Shown one piece after another: positions 11,851 to 21,729 of a DNA stretch of 64,000 bases (position 1 is its first letter; each line of letters opens with the position of its first letter). Both the position numbers and the translations under genes were made by a program. This DNA is from Ligustrum vulgare (lineage: Eukaryota; Streptophyta; Magnoliopsida; Lamiales; Oleaceae). The notes beneath the pieces were generated by a model. The model had not been told where the DNA came from. It saw only the letters and a program-made list of their open reading frames with translations, and made no database searches. Where the stretch lies: the NCBI GenBank assembly GCA_963555705.1, contig OY743176.1:37804497-37868496 (forward strand), read 5' to 3'.

Positions 11851-13123
11851 TCAAACTGTACCTCCTGGATCAAACGGAAAATTGTCGATTCCCTGACATG
11901 CATTCAATAAATGATGCTCCTCCAATTTGTAGACAAGAAGGTATTGAAACACGAGGGGAATTGACCAAGGTTGATGGAAATCAAACTTCCATGCACAATA
12001 AACCTGCAAGAAAGATTTAAAAAAAATGGGGAGGGAAATGTTAGCGTCTCCATGCACAAGGTATGGATCTTTGTACTCATGGTACAAAATCTCCACAACT
12101 TTTTTTCCCACCACGAGGCTATTCTCGTCGCCTCCAAAAGTCAATATACTTTCTTGCTCATTCTCTTCTTTTTTCTCTACCACTTCTTCTAATTTTTCAC
12201 ATTCAACCACCTCTTCAATATTTTTATTGACAATTTCAACATTCAAATGTTGAACTTCTACCCCAACTTCCAATTCATTCCTATCATTGTCAACAATGTT
12301 ATTTTCAATCTCCTCTTCAAAAATTTTATTTTGTACTTCAAGACTCGGAGTTTGATCAACTACTTCAATTTCTTTTTTCGCACACTCAACCTCCACTTCT
12401 AAATTTCTGGGCTCAATCACCTCTCCTAATTTCTCATGCTTTTGCTCATGCACCTCCTCATAAATAATTTTATCGACGTGATTAGGCACCTTCTCAACAC
12501 TAACACAAATTTTTATCTTCTAACTCGTAACTCAAGTCTCCCTCCTTCTTCACAATCATATCCAAAGGCTTTTCTTGTAATTTAACTACCTCCTCTATTG
12601 CCCTTTCTCTCTCTTGCAACTCGGCTAACTTTTTTCTAGCCTCTTGGGCCTTCATCTCATTATTTAGCTGTATTAATTTCTTGGCCATCTCCACGAATTC
12701 AGCCTTCATACTCCATTCATCATCTCCGAATTTTCTTTGCTCATCCCTCTTTTCTCGCAATACTTTCTCTTCAAGTATTTGTTCCGGGGTTAACGGCATA
12801 AGCTTAATACTTTTCCCATCCTTAACGAATTTATATATATTCCTGCGCTTATCATAGACTGCTTTCCTCTCACACTTCCACGATCTACTCAACAAGATGT
12901 CACAAGATTCTAGAGGCACCACATCACACCACAATTCATCGCTATATCTTCCAAGTGACAATTTCACCATAACCCCGTGAGTTACATTTACTTGCCCACA
13001 CTCCTTTAAGCACGTCAGCCTATAAGGATTGGGATGTGTTAGTAAAGGTAAGCCCAACTCCTCAACCATGGTGGAACTTGCCAGATCGCAATAATACTCC
13101 TTATCAATAATAATATTGCACAC
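11851..13123 (-). pseudogene. A1 protease-linker polyprotein, RT/IN-less, frameshifted
   Basis: Two minus-strand frames (13123-12500 and 12489-11851) are one ORF split by a shift near 12495; unit A2 reads straight through here. In order: a retropepsin-like domain (IIID, then LASSTMVEELGLPLLTHP, SCDILLSRSW), a KFVKDGKSIKLMPLTPEQI block, a Lys/Glu coiled coil (REKRDEQRKF on), a long Val/Glu-rich acidic region, and a terminal block ending FPFDPGGTV. The family-B polyprotein has the same order (DGKNVKLMPLSPQQV; ANHSLP; IDFVPGA) and continues into RT, so A stops where RT should begin. The catalytic Asp-Gly-Gly of B's protease is Asp-Lys-Glu here. No enzyme of replication is encoded. Confidence 0.75.
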
Positions 13124-13801
13124 ATGACACCTAGTCTAGAAGGTAGGATCGAACTCATAATTCATCCCTTTTATGTAGCTTTCAAAAATTTGAGAGACTC
13201 AAAATAAGAGGGTCCAGATATTGACAAATATCAAGAAGGAATTTAATGTTGACTCGAAAAGGAAAACAATATCAAGAATTTTAAAGAAATTCAAGAAAAT
13301 TGTTCTTGAATTTGACTCGAGAGGAAAGAAATTCAAGAAAGTGGGTCTTGAATTTTGACTAGAAAGGAAAGAATAACAAGAATTTTAATTTGACTTAGAA
13401 GGTAAGGAATTATCAAGAATTTAAGGAAATTCATGAAAGTGGTTCTTGAATTTCGGAGTGACTTTTTTTTTTTTTAATTATGATGAATTTTCGGAATTAA
13501 TAAAAAATAAAATAAATAAATAATTTTTTTTTTAATAAAATTCGAAAATTCGACACGAATGCAACAAAACAAACGGGACAGGATTTGGAAAACAATCGAA
13601 TAAGAAAAACACTTTTGATTTTTTTACGACGACTCTTATGGATCAAACTGGAAAAAAATTTACTGGCAAGAAAAACAAAAAAAATTGAAAACAAAGACTC
13701 AAATAACAAAAATAGGATATTGATGATTTTTATGGGACTCGATGATAAACATAAAAATCAAACTGGATAGAAAAAACACAAGAACCTGAATCCAGAGTCC
13801 A
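13124..13801 (-). other. A1 leader with tandem hairpins, no gag
   Basis: This untranslated leader lies between primer site and ORF. Three imperfect hairpins of the form GAAATTCAAGAA-loop-TTCTTGAATTTC lie at about 13285-13313, 13328-13356 and 13426-13454, followed by A- and T-tracts (13464-13540). The gag N-terminal segment seen in unit A7 is not recognisable. Confidence 0.6.
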
Positions 13802-13813
13802 GCTCTGATACTA
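13802..13813 (-). promoter_or_regulatory. Primer binding site of A1
   Basis: The minus strand reads TAGTATCAGAGC, one base from the initiator tRNA-Met complement, two bases from the LTR edge at 13816. Confidence 0.8.
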
Positions 13814-13815
13814 TA

Positions 13816-14751
13816 TGATGAGAACCCGGGAGGGGGTCCTCGTCGTAGCTCGCGGAATAACGCTTGGAAAGTTCCGAATCCAGGTTGGAACGGACGGTAA
13901 CACTACAACCCGAGCCTCACGACGTAAGAACCATGGGTATATTAAACCCAAGACCCGTTACGATGCGGAAACAAGAACCGTAATGGTTTTATCGCCACAA
14001 AGGATGTCCACGCCTTTGAAAAGTTCGATTTGTTGAACGCCACAAATATCCCAAAATATTTGATAAGTTCGAAGTTTGTTCAATTCCAGAACAATGTTGA
14101 GAAAACACTCAATATAATTTTTATTCATCAAAATATTATATTTTTACATTGAATGGAAAAGCATATAAATAGGCAAAATAAACCCTAGTCGCTAACTGAC
14201 TCTAAATAGAATTCTAATTAAGCTAAAATAGCTAAAATAACTAAAATAAACTAGAACTAAATAAAACCCTAACCGCCTAATTAATTCAAAACTACGGCGC
14301 CTAAGTTACGGCCGTGACTTATGAGTTTACGGCCGTAAGTAAGCTATGGATTAAAAATTAAAAACATATGTTACGGTCGTGACAATTTTATTTACGGCCG
14401 TAAGTGACATTCTGAACAAAATAATAAAAGTTACAAAACTCTGTTTACGGTCGTGAGTATTTTGGATTACGGCCGTGAATACTTCCACTTCATTTACGGC
14501 CGTGAGATCATGCGTTACGGCCGTAATTGCCTTTCTGCCCAATTTCGTGATGTTGATGTTACGGCCGTAAAAATGGGTGTTACGGCCGTAAGTCAGCTTC
14601 TGCCCAATTTTCTGATCCTTTGACATTAATTGATCTGATTTGAATCTCGACTCGAGCCCAACATGAAACTTGTTCATTTTCAAATGTAGAATATTGTTGA
14701 ATTGCTCGTATCTTGATTTCTCATTTTTGACGCCTTTTTCGGATCACATCA
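13816..14751 (-). mobile_element. Shared LTR: 5' LTR of A1 and 3' LTR of A2
   Basis: This 936-bp LTR runs from TGATGAGAACCC to GGATCACATCA (plus strand). To its left is a primer site for A1. To its right is a polypurine tract for A2. One LTR therefore serves two internal regions, which is expected from unequal recombination between LTRs. Confidence 0.9.
14308..14589. repeat. ACGGCCGT array, reference copy
   Basis: Ten sites have centres near 14311, 14332, 14376, 14397, 14450, 14472, 14499, 14520, 14564 and 14585. Spacings are 21, 44, 21, 53, 22, 27, 21, 44 and 21 bp: five pairs, each two helical turns apart. Two sites are ACGGTCGT (14373, 14447). On the minus strand the array lies upstream of the TATA-like TATTTATATG at about 14165. 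Confidence 0.95.
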
Positions 14752-15037
14752 TCCCCTCTTCCTTGAAGATGATTCGTCCCGAATCATAACATTGTCAGCT
14801 TCTTTTCCGGATCACATCATCCCCTCTTCCTTTAAGATAATTCGTCCCGAATCATAAACCTGTCATTGGCTTGCTCACTTGGTTTGATCTTTGACGCTCT
14901 CCGAACCTGCTTGACTTCTTGTTTTGGCTTGAATTATAGATTTTCTTGTCAAGCCCACCCTGATTCGTACCATTCCCTCCTTCTTTAGGATGATTCGTCC
15001 CGAATCATGGTGTTGTTCTTGAAAAATCAGATTGTAC
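14752..15037 (-). other. A2 3' untranslated region with doubled polypurine module
   Basis: No ORF is seen. There are two copies of the GATTCGGGACGAATC / purine-tract / LTR-start module (14752-14845), then a further GATTCGGGACGAATC with purine tract (about 14985-15008) just after the end of the ORF. Confidence 0.7.
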
Positions 15038-15079
15038 CTCCTGGATCAAACGGAAAATTGTCGATTCCCTGACAAGCAT

Positions 15080-16225
15080 TCAATAAATGACGCTCCTCCA
15101 ATTTGTAGACAAGAAGGTATTGAAACACGAGGGGAATTGACCAAGGTTGATGGATATCAAACTTCCATGCAAAATAAACCTGCAAGAAAGATTTAAAAAA
15201 ATGGGGAGGGAAATGTTAGCGTCTCCATGCACAACGTATGGATCCATGTATTCATGATACAGAACCTCCACAACTTTTTTTCCCACCACGAGGCCCTTCT
15301 CTTCGCCTCCAAAAGTCAATATACTTTCTTGCTCATTCTCTTCTTTTTTCTCTACCACTTCTTCTAATTTTTCACATTCAACCACCTCTTCAATATTTTT
15401 ATTGACAATTTCAACATTCAAATGTTGAAAATCTACCCCAACTTCCAAATCATTCCTATCATTGTCAACAATGTTATTCTCAATCTCCTCTTCCACAATT
15501 TTATTTTGTACTTCAAGACTCGGAGTTTGATCAACTACTTCAATTTCTTTTTTCGCACACTCAACCTCCACTTCTAAATTTCTGGGCTCAATCACCTTTC
15601 CTAATTTCTCATGCTTTTGCTCATGCACCACCTCATAAATAATTTTATCGACATGATTAGGCACCTCCTCTTCTAACTCGTTCCTCAAGTCTCCCTCCTT
15701 CTTTTTAACAATCATATCCAAAGGCTTTTCTTGTAATTTAACTACCTCCTCTCTTCCCCTTTCTCTCTCTTGCAACTCGGCTAACTTTTTTCTAGCCTCT
15801 TGTGCCTTCATCTCTTTATTTAGCTGTATTAATTTCTTGGCCATCTCCACGAATTCAGCCTTCATACTCCATTCATCATCTCCGAATTTTCTTTGCTCAT
15901 CCCTCTTTTCTCGCAATACTTTCTCTTCAAGTATTTGTTCCGCGGTTAACGGCATAAGCTCAATACTTTTCCCATCCTTAACAAATTTATATATATTCCT
16001 GTGCTTATCATATATTGCTTTCCTCACACACTTCCACGATCTACTCAACAAGATGTCACAAGATTCTATAGGCACCACATCACACCACAATTCATCGCTA
16101 TATCTTCCAAGTGACAATTTCACCATAACCCCGTGGGTTACATTTACCTGCCCACACTCCTTTAACCACGTCAGCCTATAAGGATTGGGATGTGTTAGTA
16201 AAGGTAAGCCCAACTCCTCAACCAT
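15080..16225 (-). CDS. A2 protease-linker polyprotein (381 codons, RT/IN-less)
   Basis: This is the longest intact A-family ORF. It opens inside the protease domain at MVEELGLPLLTHP because a 7-bp deletion, compared with A1, shifts the frame of the preceding CNIIID segment. It then carries SCDILLSRSWK, KFVKDGKSIELMPLTAEQI, a Lys/Glu coiled coil (residues about 95-165) and an acidic Val/Glu region. The last about 30 residues are out of frame with the terminal block of A1 (FPFDPGGTV lies in another frame at about 15038-15066). It is probably a structural polyprotein remnant; whether it is translated is unknown. Confidence 0.65.
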   Translation of the reverse strand: MVEELGLPLLTHPNPYRLTWLKECGQVNVTHGVMVKLSLGRYSDELWCDVVPIESCDILLSRSWKCVRKAIYDKHRNIYKFVKDGKSIELMPLTAEQILEEKVLREKRDEQRKFGDDEWSMKAEFVEMAKKLIQLNKEMKAQEARKKLAELQERERGREEVVKLQEKPLDMIVKKKEGDLRNELEEEVPNHVDKIIYEVVHEQKHEKLGKVIEPRNLEVEVECAKKEIEVVDQTPSLEVQNKIVEEEIENNIVDNDRNDLEVGVDFQHLNVEIVNKNIEEVVECEKLEEVVEKKEENEQESILTFGGEEKGLVVGKKVVEVLYHEYMDPYVVHGDANISLPIFLNLSCRFILHGSLISINLGQFPSCFNTFLSTNWRSVIY

Positions 16226-16381
16226 GGTGGTACTGGCCAGATTGCAATAATATCAATAATAATATTGCACACTTTACTGCCCACATGACACCTTGTCTGG
16301 ATGGTAGGATCGAACTCATAATTCATCCCTTTATGTAGCTTTCAAAAATTTGAAAGACTCAAAATAAGAGGGTCCAGATAT

Positions 16382-18993
16382 TGTAGCGACCGGGAATTTT
16401 CATTTCTTTTTAAATAAAATGTTTTAAAACTTTAAATGCGCGTCGCTACGACTTTTCCAATTTAATTTAAAAGAGTTTTCGTCTAGCCAAATTATAAATG
16501 AAATTAAATTAATTTCCATCGTAATTAAATTTCCGAAGTTTATTTAAAATATTCCAATGTCACGATATTTTAATCTTAATTCAAAACTTTAACGATTTTA
16601 AAGTCCAAATTAATTTATTCCGATATTTTGATCTTTGTCCAATTTAAATTCCTTTAACTCCCAAATTGAATTATTTTCTTTGGACCAAGCACTTGGGCCC
16701 AAACACTCAAACCCAAATTCAAGCTTTAAGCCCATTTTACAATCCTGTTCACGCTTCTCCCTCACGTTTGCATTTTCAGCAAGATTGTATCAAATTTCTC
16801 CAAATCAAGCCGATCAAATTGTTTGGGAAACTGAATCATAGATTTCCTTCCAGCTTCACCTCCTCCTTCCATCCAGCTTGGATATCACAATCTTTCCATA
16901 AACTACAAATTTTGACCTAATCTACCAAAAAATTAAGTCAACAACCTATGTTTATTTCTCACAATCCCTCACCCAGCGAGAATCACACAAAGCTTCAACT
17001 TTTGGGTAAGCTCTCGACCCTCATAACAGCTGCACACGAATTTCCACTATTCCAAATCAACCACGGGACCTCCATTGTTCAAACCTCAACCATGGCCAAG
17101 ACCAACAATCCTCAATCCAGCTACCACAATTATCAGTTGCAGCCCCAAACCACAACCACGAAACCTATGTATCATCATCTCCATCGCACCTTGCTCACAG
17201 CCATCAACGCAACCAATCGCCAATCACCATCGATCTGCACAAACCATTATGCACCAACCAACATCATCACCACCCATCCGAGAACAACCAACACTGCCCA
17301 GCTACAACCAGCAGACAATCAACATCATCATCATCATCATCAGAATCAAACACCTTCACCGCAGACCACAAACCTGCAGCACCGTCACCTCCATTTTTCA
17401 AACACCCAGCATCATCATCACCACCATCATCATCATCATCATCATCATCATCTTCATCATCATCATCATCATCATCATCATCTCCACGCCCAAAACGAAC
17501 CTCAAACCCACACACAGCCCACTCCCATTGTAATCCAAATCAAAAACCCAAAACCCAAAACATAACTTACCAAACTACTCACCTTCGACCGCCGTTTCTT
17601 CGACCGGAGGTTCACCAGAAATTTCGCTCCCAAATCGCGATCTAAGCCACGGTTTCGTCTCAGTTTCTCACACCCAACTCGCACTGAAACCCTAATCTTC
17701 AACTTCCACCCTTGCCGCACCTTGCACCGGTGTTTCGCCGGCAAATCGCCGGCAGATTGGCGACACAGTGCACACACAGGATTTTCGCAGCCTTGTTTCG
17801 CCTTGACTCTCTCTCTGTCTAAATTTTCAGATCGAAATGGTTAGAGAGAGAGAGAAGATCTGATAATAAAATTTTATTTTCGAAAATTACACCTAAGTCC
17901 CAAGCTTTTAAAGTCTTTCAAATCAGTCTTTATGTTTTTAAAATGATCATTTCAGCCCTAAATTTCAAAAGTTATTATTTTAACCCCTAAGTATCAAATC
18001 CATTTTACTTCAGTCCCTGCTGATTTACTTTATTTGGTTTTAAGCCCAAGTTTTAAAGGATTTACATTTTAGTCCTCAAATGTTTAAAAGCAATCATTTA
18101 AGCCCCCATATTTTTAAAATCTTTTGATTTTGTTCATATTGATTTAAAGTGATATATATATGTATATTTATAAATCTCAACTTTTCAAAATATTCATTTT
18201 AGTCCCTCAACTTTCAAAGTATTCATTTTAGTCCCTCAACTTTCAAAACATCAATTTCAGTCCACAAATTGTAAATTTTTATTTTTAAACTACAAATTTC
18301 TAAAGGCTAAGGTAACTTATTGGCTAGACGAGGCGTACGGAGATTTAAAGGATTTAAGTCGTTTCCCGCTCAACTTTGCACTCGTCGGATTTAAGGTAGA
18401 CTCGCCCCCACTAATTGATTTATATTATAATTGCATGTGTTATGTGGATTTGTGTGATTTTATGCTTAATTGCATGAGAAAAGAATATCTCTTTTGAGAT
18501 AAAGAATTATGTTATGCTGGGCATAACTTATCTGCTAGCCAAGAAAAGAAAAGAATGTGTTCATTTGCGTTCACTATGTGATGCCTATGAATAAGAAAAG
18601 AATGTCACTACATTATTTGCATAATTCCTTGTTCAATTATCTTGTAGATTAATTATTGGCGATGAGTCTACTGAGTAATTCATTTTTGAAATGCTCAACC
18701 CGTTGTTTTAACAATTTTTGCAGATTTCGGAGACGGTGGCGAATGATGGGCAAAGACGGCAAATTACAAATTGATATTTTTTTAAAAGTCTTGAACTTTT
18801 AAATAATTATTTCATTTTATCAAGAATTGTTATTTTTATAAATCTGTACGAATTTACTTATTCCATTTGAATTTTCGCTAAACTTTAATTCAATAAATGC
18901 GATATTTAATATTTAGTCATTTTCCGCAACAAAGTTTATTCAAGAATTTAGAAAAGTGGCGTTCCCGCGCTCCTCGGAACTCGGGGCGTCACA
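16382..18993 (+). mobile_element. Solo LTR, family E (E2)
   Basis: A 2,612-bp LTR from TGTAGCGACC to GGGCGTCACA has 5-bp duplications GATAT (16377-16381 and 18994-18998). The uninterrupted target is visible in unit A1 near 13187. It contains a CA-rich stretch, a CAT microsatellite, several TTTAGTCCCTCAACTTTCAAA-type repeats (18185-18265) and the conserved hairpin at about 18672-18697, with a loop of about 6 bases and a T-G wobble. Confidence 0.95.
17325..17485. repeat. CAT trinucleotide microsatellite
   Basis: ATC/CAT repeats occur at 17325-17342 and 17410-17485, interrupted by CTT and ACC units. They create poly-His or poly-Asp frames on the two strands that are not genes. Confidence 0.95.
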
Positions 18994-19593
18994 GATATTG
19001 ACAAATATCAAAAAGGAATTTAATGTTGACTCGAAAAGGAAAACATTATCAAGAATTTTAAAGAAATTCAAGAAAGTTGTTCTTGAATTTGACTCGAGAG
19101 GAAAGAACCTCAAGAATATTGTAGAAATTCAAGAAAGTGGTTCTTGAATTTTGACTACAAAGGAAAGAATATCAAGAATTTTAATTTGAATTGAAAGGCA
19201 AGGAATTATCAAGAATTTAAGGAAATTTAAGAAAGTGGTTCTTGAATTTCGGAGTTACTTTTTTTTTTTTTTTTTGAATTATGATGAATTTTCGGAATTA
19301 ATAACTATAAATTTTTTTTTTTTTAATAAAATCCGAAAATTTGACACGAACGCAACGAAACAAACGGTACTGGATTTGGATGAAAAAAGAACAAGAAAAA
19401 CAATTTTGATTTTTTTGGGACTGACTCTTATGGATCAAACTGGAAAAAAATTTACTGGCAAGAAGAACAAGAAAAATTGAAAACAAAGACTCAAATAACA
19501 AAAATAGGATATGGATGATTTTTATGAGACTCGATGATAAACATAAAAATCAAACTGGATAGAAAAAACACAAGAACCTGAATCCAAAGTCCA
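18994..19593 (-). other. A2 leader
   Basis: This leader resumes after the solo LTR and is colinear with the A1 leader, with the same hairpin repeats (for example 19218-19250) and A/T tracts. No ORF can be supported. Confidence 0.6.
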
Positions 19594-19605
19594 GCTCTGA
19601 TACCA
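19594..19605 (-). promoter_or_regulatory. Primer binding site of A2
   Basis: The minus strand reads TGGTATCAGAGC, two bases from the LTR edge at 19608. Confidence 0.9.
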
Positions 19606-19607
19606 TA

Positions 19608-20266
19608 TGATGAGAACCCGGGAGGGGTTCCTCGTCGTAGCTCGCGGAATAACGCTTGGAAAGTTCCGAATCCAGGTCGGAACGGACGGTAACACTACAA
19701 CCCGAGCCTCACGACGTAAGAACCATGGGTATATTAAACCCAAGACCCGTTACGATGCGAAAACATGAACCGTAATGGTTTGAACGCAGCAAAGGATGTC
19801 CACGCCTTTGATAAGTTCGATTTGTTGAACGCCACAAATATCCCACAATATTTGATAAGTTCGAAGTTTGTTCAATTCCAGAACAATGTTGAGAAAACAC
19901 TCAATATAATTTTTACTCATCAAAATATTCTATTTTTACATTGAATGGTTGCATATAAATAAGCAAAATAAACCCTAGTCGCTAACTGACTCTGAATAGA
20001 ATTCTAATTAAGCTAAAATAACTAAAATAAACTAGAACTAAATAAAACCCTAACCGCCTAATTAATTCAAAACTACGGCACCTAAGTTACGGCCGTGACT
20101 TATGAGTTTACGGCCGTAAGTAAGCTACGGATTAAAAACTAAAAACATATGTTACGGCCGTGACAATTTTATTTACGGCCATAAGTGACATTCTGAACAA
20201 AATAATAAAAGTTACAAAACTCTGTTTACGGCCGTGAGTATTTGGATTACGGCCGTGAATACTTCA
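19608..20266 (-). mobile_element. Truncated 5' LTR of A2
   Basis: The LTR starts at TGATGAGAACCC and matches 13816 onward until GAATACTTC at 20265. Then it joins a B LTR (GATAGTAGACGG from 20268) with about two filler bases, an illegitimate junction. Six ACGGCCGT-type sites lie at 20089-20256. Confidence 0.85.
20089..20256. repeat. ACGGCCGT array in A2 5' LTR
   Basis: Six sites at the pair spacing seen elsewhere (first 20089, last pair 20228 and 20249, 21 bp apart). The array is cut by the junction at 20266. Confidence 0.9.
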
Positions 20267-20267
20267 C

Positions 20268-21127
20268 GATAGTAGACGGTAACAATGCAACCCCGACCTC
20301 ACGACGCAAGAACTATGGGTATATTAAACCCAAAACCCGTTACGATGCGGAGATAAGAACCACAAAGGGGGAACGCCACAAAGGTTGTCAAATCCTTTGA
20401 TAAGTTCAATTTGTTCGACGAGAACACGAAGAAAATATAAGGGAATATCTCACCTTCAATATCATTAATCTCAAGAATAAAAGTTGTATGTTACAATGCT
20501 AAATAAAGCCATATATATAGGCTAACAATATAAAGCAACTAAAAATAAACTAGAATTCAACCTAAACTAAAAAGCCCAAAATTAGGTTTTACTTACGGCG
20601 CCAAGTTACGGCCGTGACTTATACTCTTACGGCCGTAAGCAAGCTACGGATAAAAAATTGAAAACATATGTTAAGGCCGTGACTATTTATATTACGGCCG
20701 TAAGCTACATTCTGAACAAAAATTAAAAGTTGCAAAATCCTGGGTTACGGCCGTGAGACTTTGATTACGGCCGTAAGTATTCTATTTCAGTTCACGGCCG
20801 TGAGAAGATATGTTACGGCCGTGAAGGCCTTTCTGTCCAAAATCCGCAAACATGGTTTTATGGCCGTAAAAGTAGGGTTACGGCCGTGAGAATGCTTCTG
20901 CCTCAATTTCTTGTTGTTCTTTATTCCAAATGCATTGTAACAACTTTGGTTCTTCTTCCACTTTGTTATGCAACGTAAATAAAGTCTTTGCACTCGAGCA
21001 CTCGTCCATCCACGCTTGCATGAATCCTTGCATTGCCTGCTTGATTCTTTTGGCTCTTTGTCTCGTTATTGGTCCTACGGGCACGTGCAACGGGTCAACG
21101 TTCTTCGAGCTACTCCGGAACTCATCA
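20268..21127 (-). mobile_element. CRM-type 3' LTR of B2, left end missing
   Basis: It matches the B LTR at 30853-31748 from GATAGTAGACGG on and ends at GGAACTCATCA (21127), followed by the purine tract (TCCCCTCCCCGTTG on the plus strand). About 60 bp of the U5 end are lost. It encodes the pol C-terminus on the minus strand. Confidence 0.85.
20608..20887. repeat. ACGGCCGT array in B2 LTR
   Basis: About ten sites from 20608 to 20887, first pair 21 bp apart. The last site, TCACGGCCGTAA on the minus strand, is also the end of the pol ORF (Ser-Arg-Pro-stop). Confidence 0.9.
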
Positions 21128-21724
21128 TCCCCTCCCCGTTGAAAAGGATTCGTCCTCGAATCATCACCTGCATCAAACAGAGAAAGATCAGCAACATTAA
21201 ATGAAGCAGACACGTTATACTCACCTGGAAGATAGAGTTTATATGCATTCTCATTTATCTTTTCAAGGATCTGAAAAGGTCCATCACCTCTTGGCTGCAA
21301 CTTAGACTTTCTTTGGGTTGGAAATTGCTCCATTCACAAGTGCACCCACACCCAATCACCCGGCTCGAACGTCACTTGCCTCCTACCTTTGTTGGCATGA
21401 GTCGCATAACGCTCATTTTTCTTTTCAATTTTCCCTTTCACCTTCTCATGAAGCTCTTTCACAAGCTTAGCTTTTTTCGCCCCGTCCAAACTGCTCCGTT
21501 CATCTGTAGGTAAAGGAATTAAATCAAGACGAGTTAGCGGGTTGAAACCATAAACAACTTCAAAAGGTGAATATGAAGTAGTAGAATGCACAGATCGATA
21601 ATAAGCAAATTCCACAAATGGCAAACATTCCTCCCAACTTTTTAAATTCTTATTTATTACAGTGCGCAAAAGTTGGATTAATATCCTATTAACTACCTCC
21701 GTTTGGCCATCAGTTTGCGGGTGA
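20878..21724 (-). pseudogene. B2 CRM integrase C-terminal half (interrupted)
   Basis: Minus-strand pol: the integrase core end ([18 protein letters not shown]), [13 protein letters not shown], the [16 protein letters not shown] barrel, [14 protein letters not shown], then the CRM-type tail [17 protein letters not shown] encoded in the LTR and ending EAFSRP-stop. A stop at 21334 splits it into 21669-21334 and 21333-20878. At 21724 it is interrupted by a solo LTR and continues at 24549. Confidence 0.85.
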
Positions 21725-21729
21725 CATGT

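Noticed and set aside
14308..14589. ACGGCCGT arrays as a CRISPR or satellite array
   Set aside because: The repeats are 8-12 bp with variable spacers inside plant LTRs; not a CRISPR structure, and not a head-to-tail satellite.
17075..17565. Poly-His, poly-Ile and poly-Asp ORFs
   Set aside because: Produced by the CAT microsatellite read in different frames and strands within a solo LTR.
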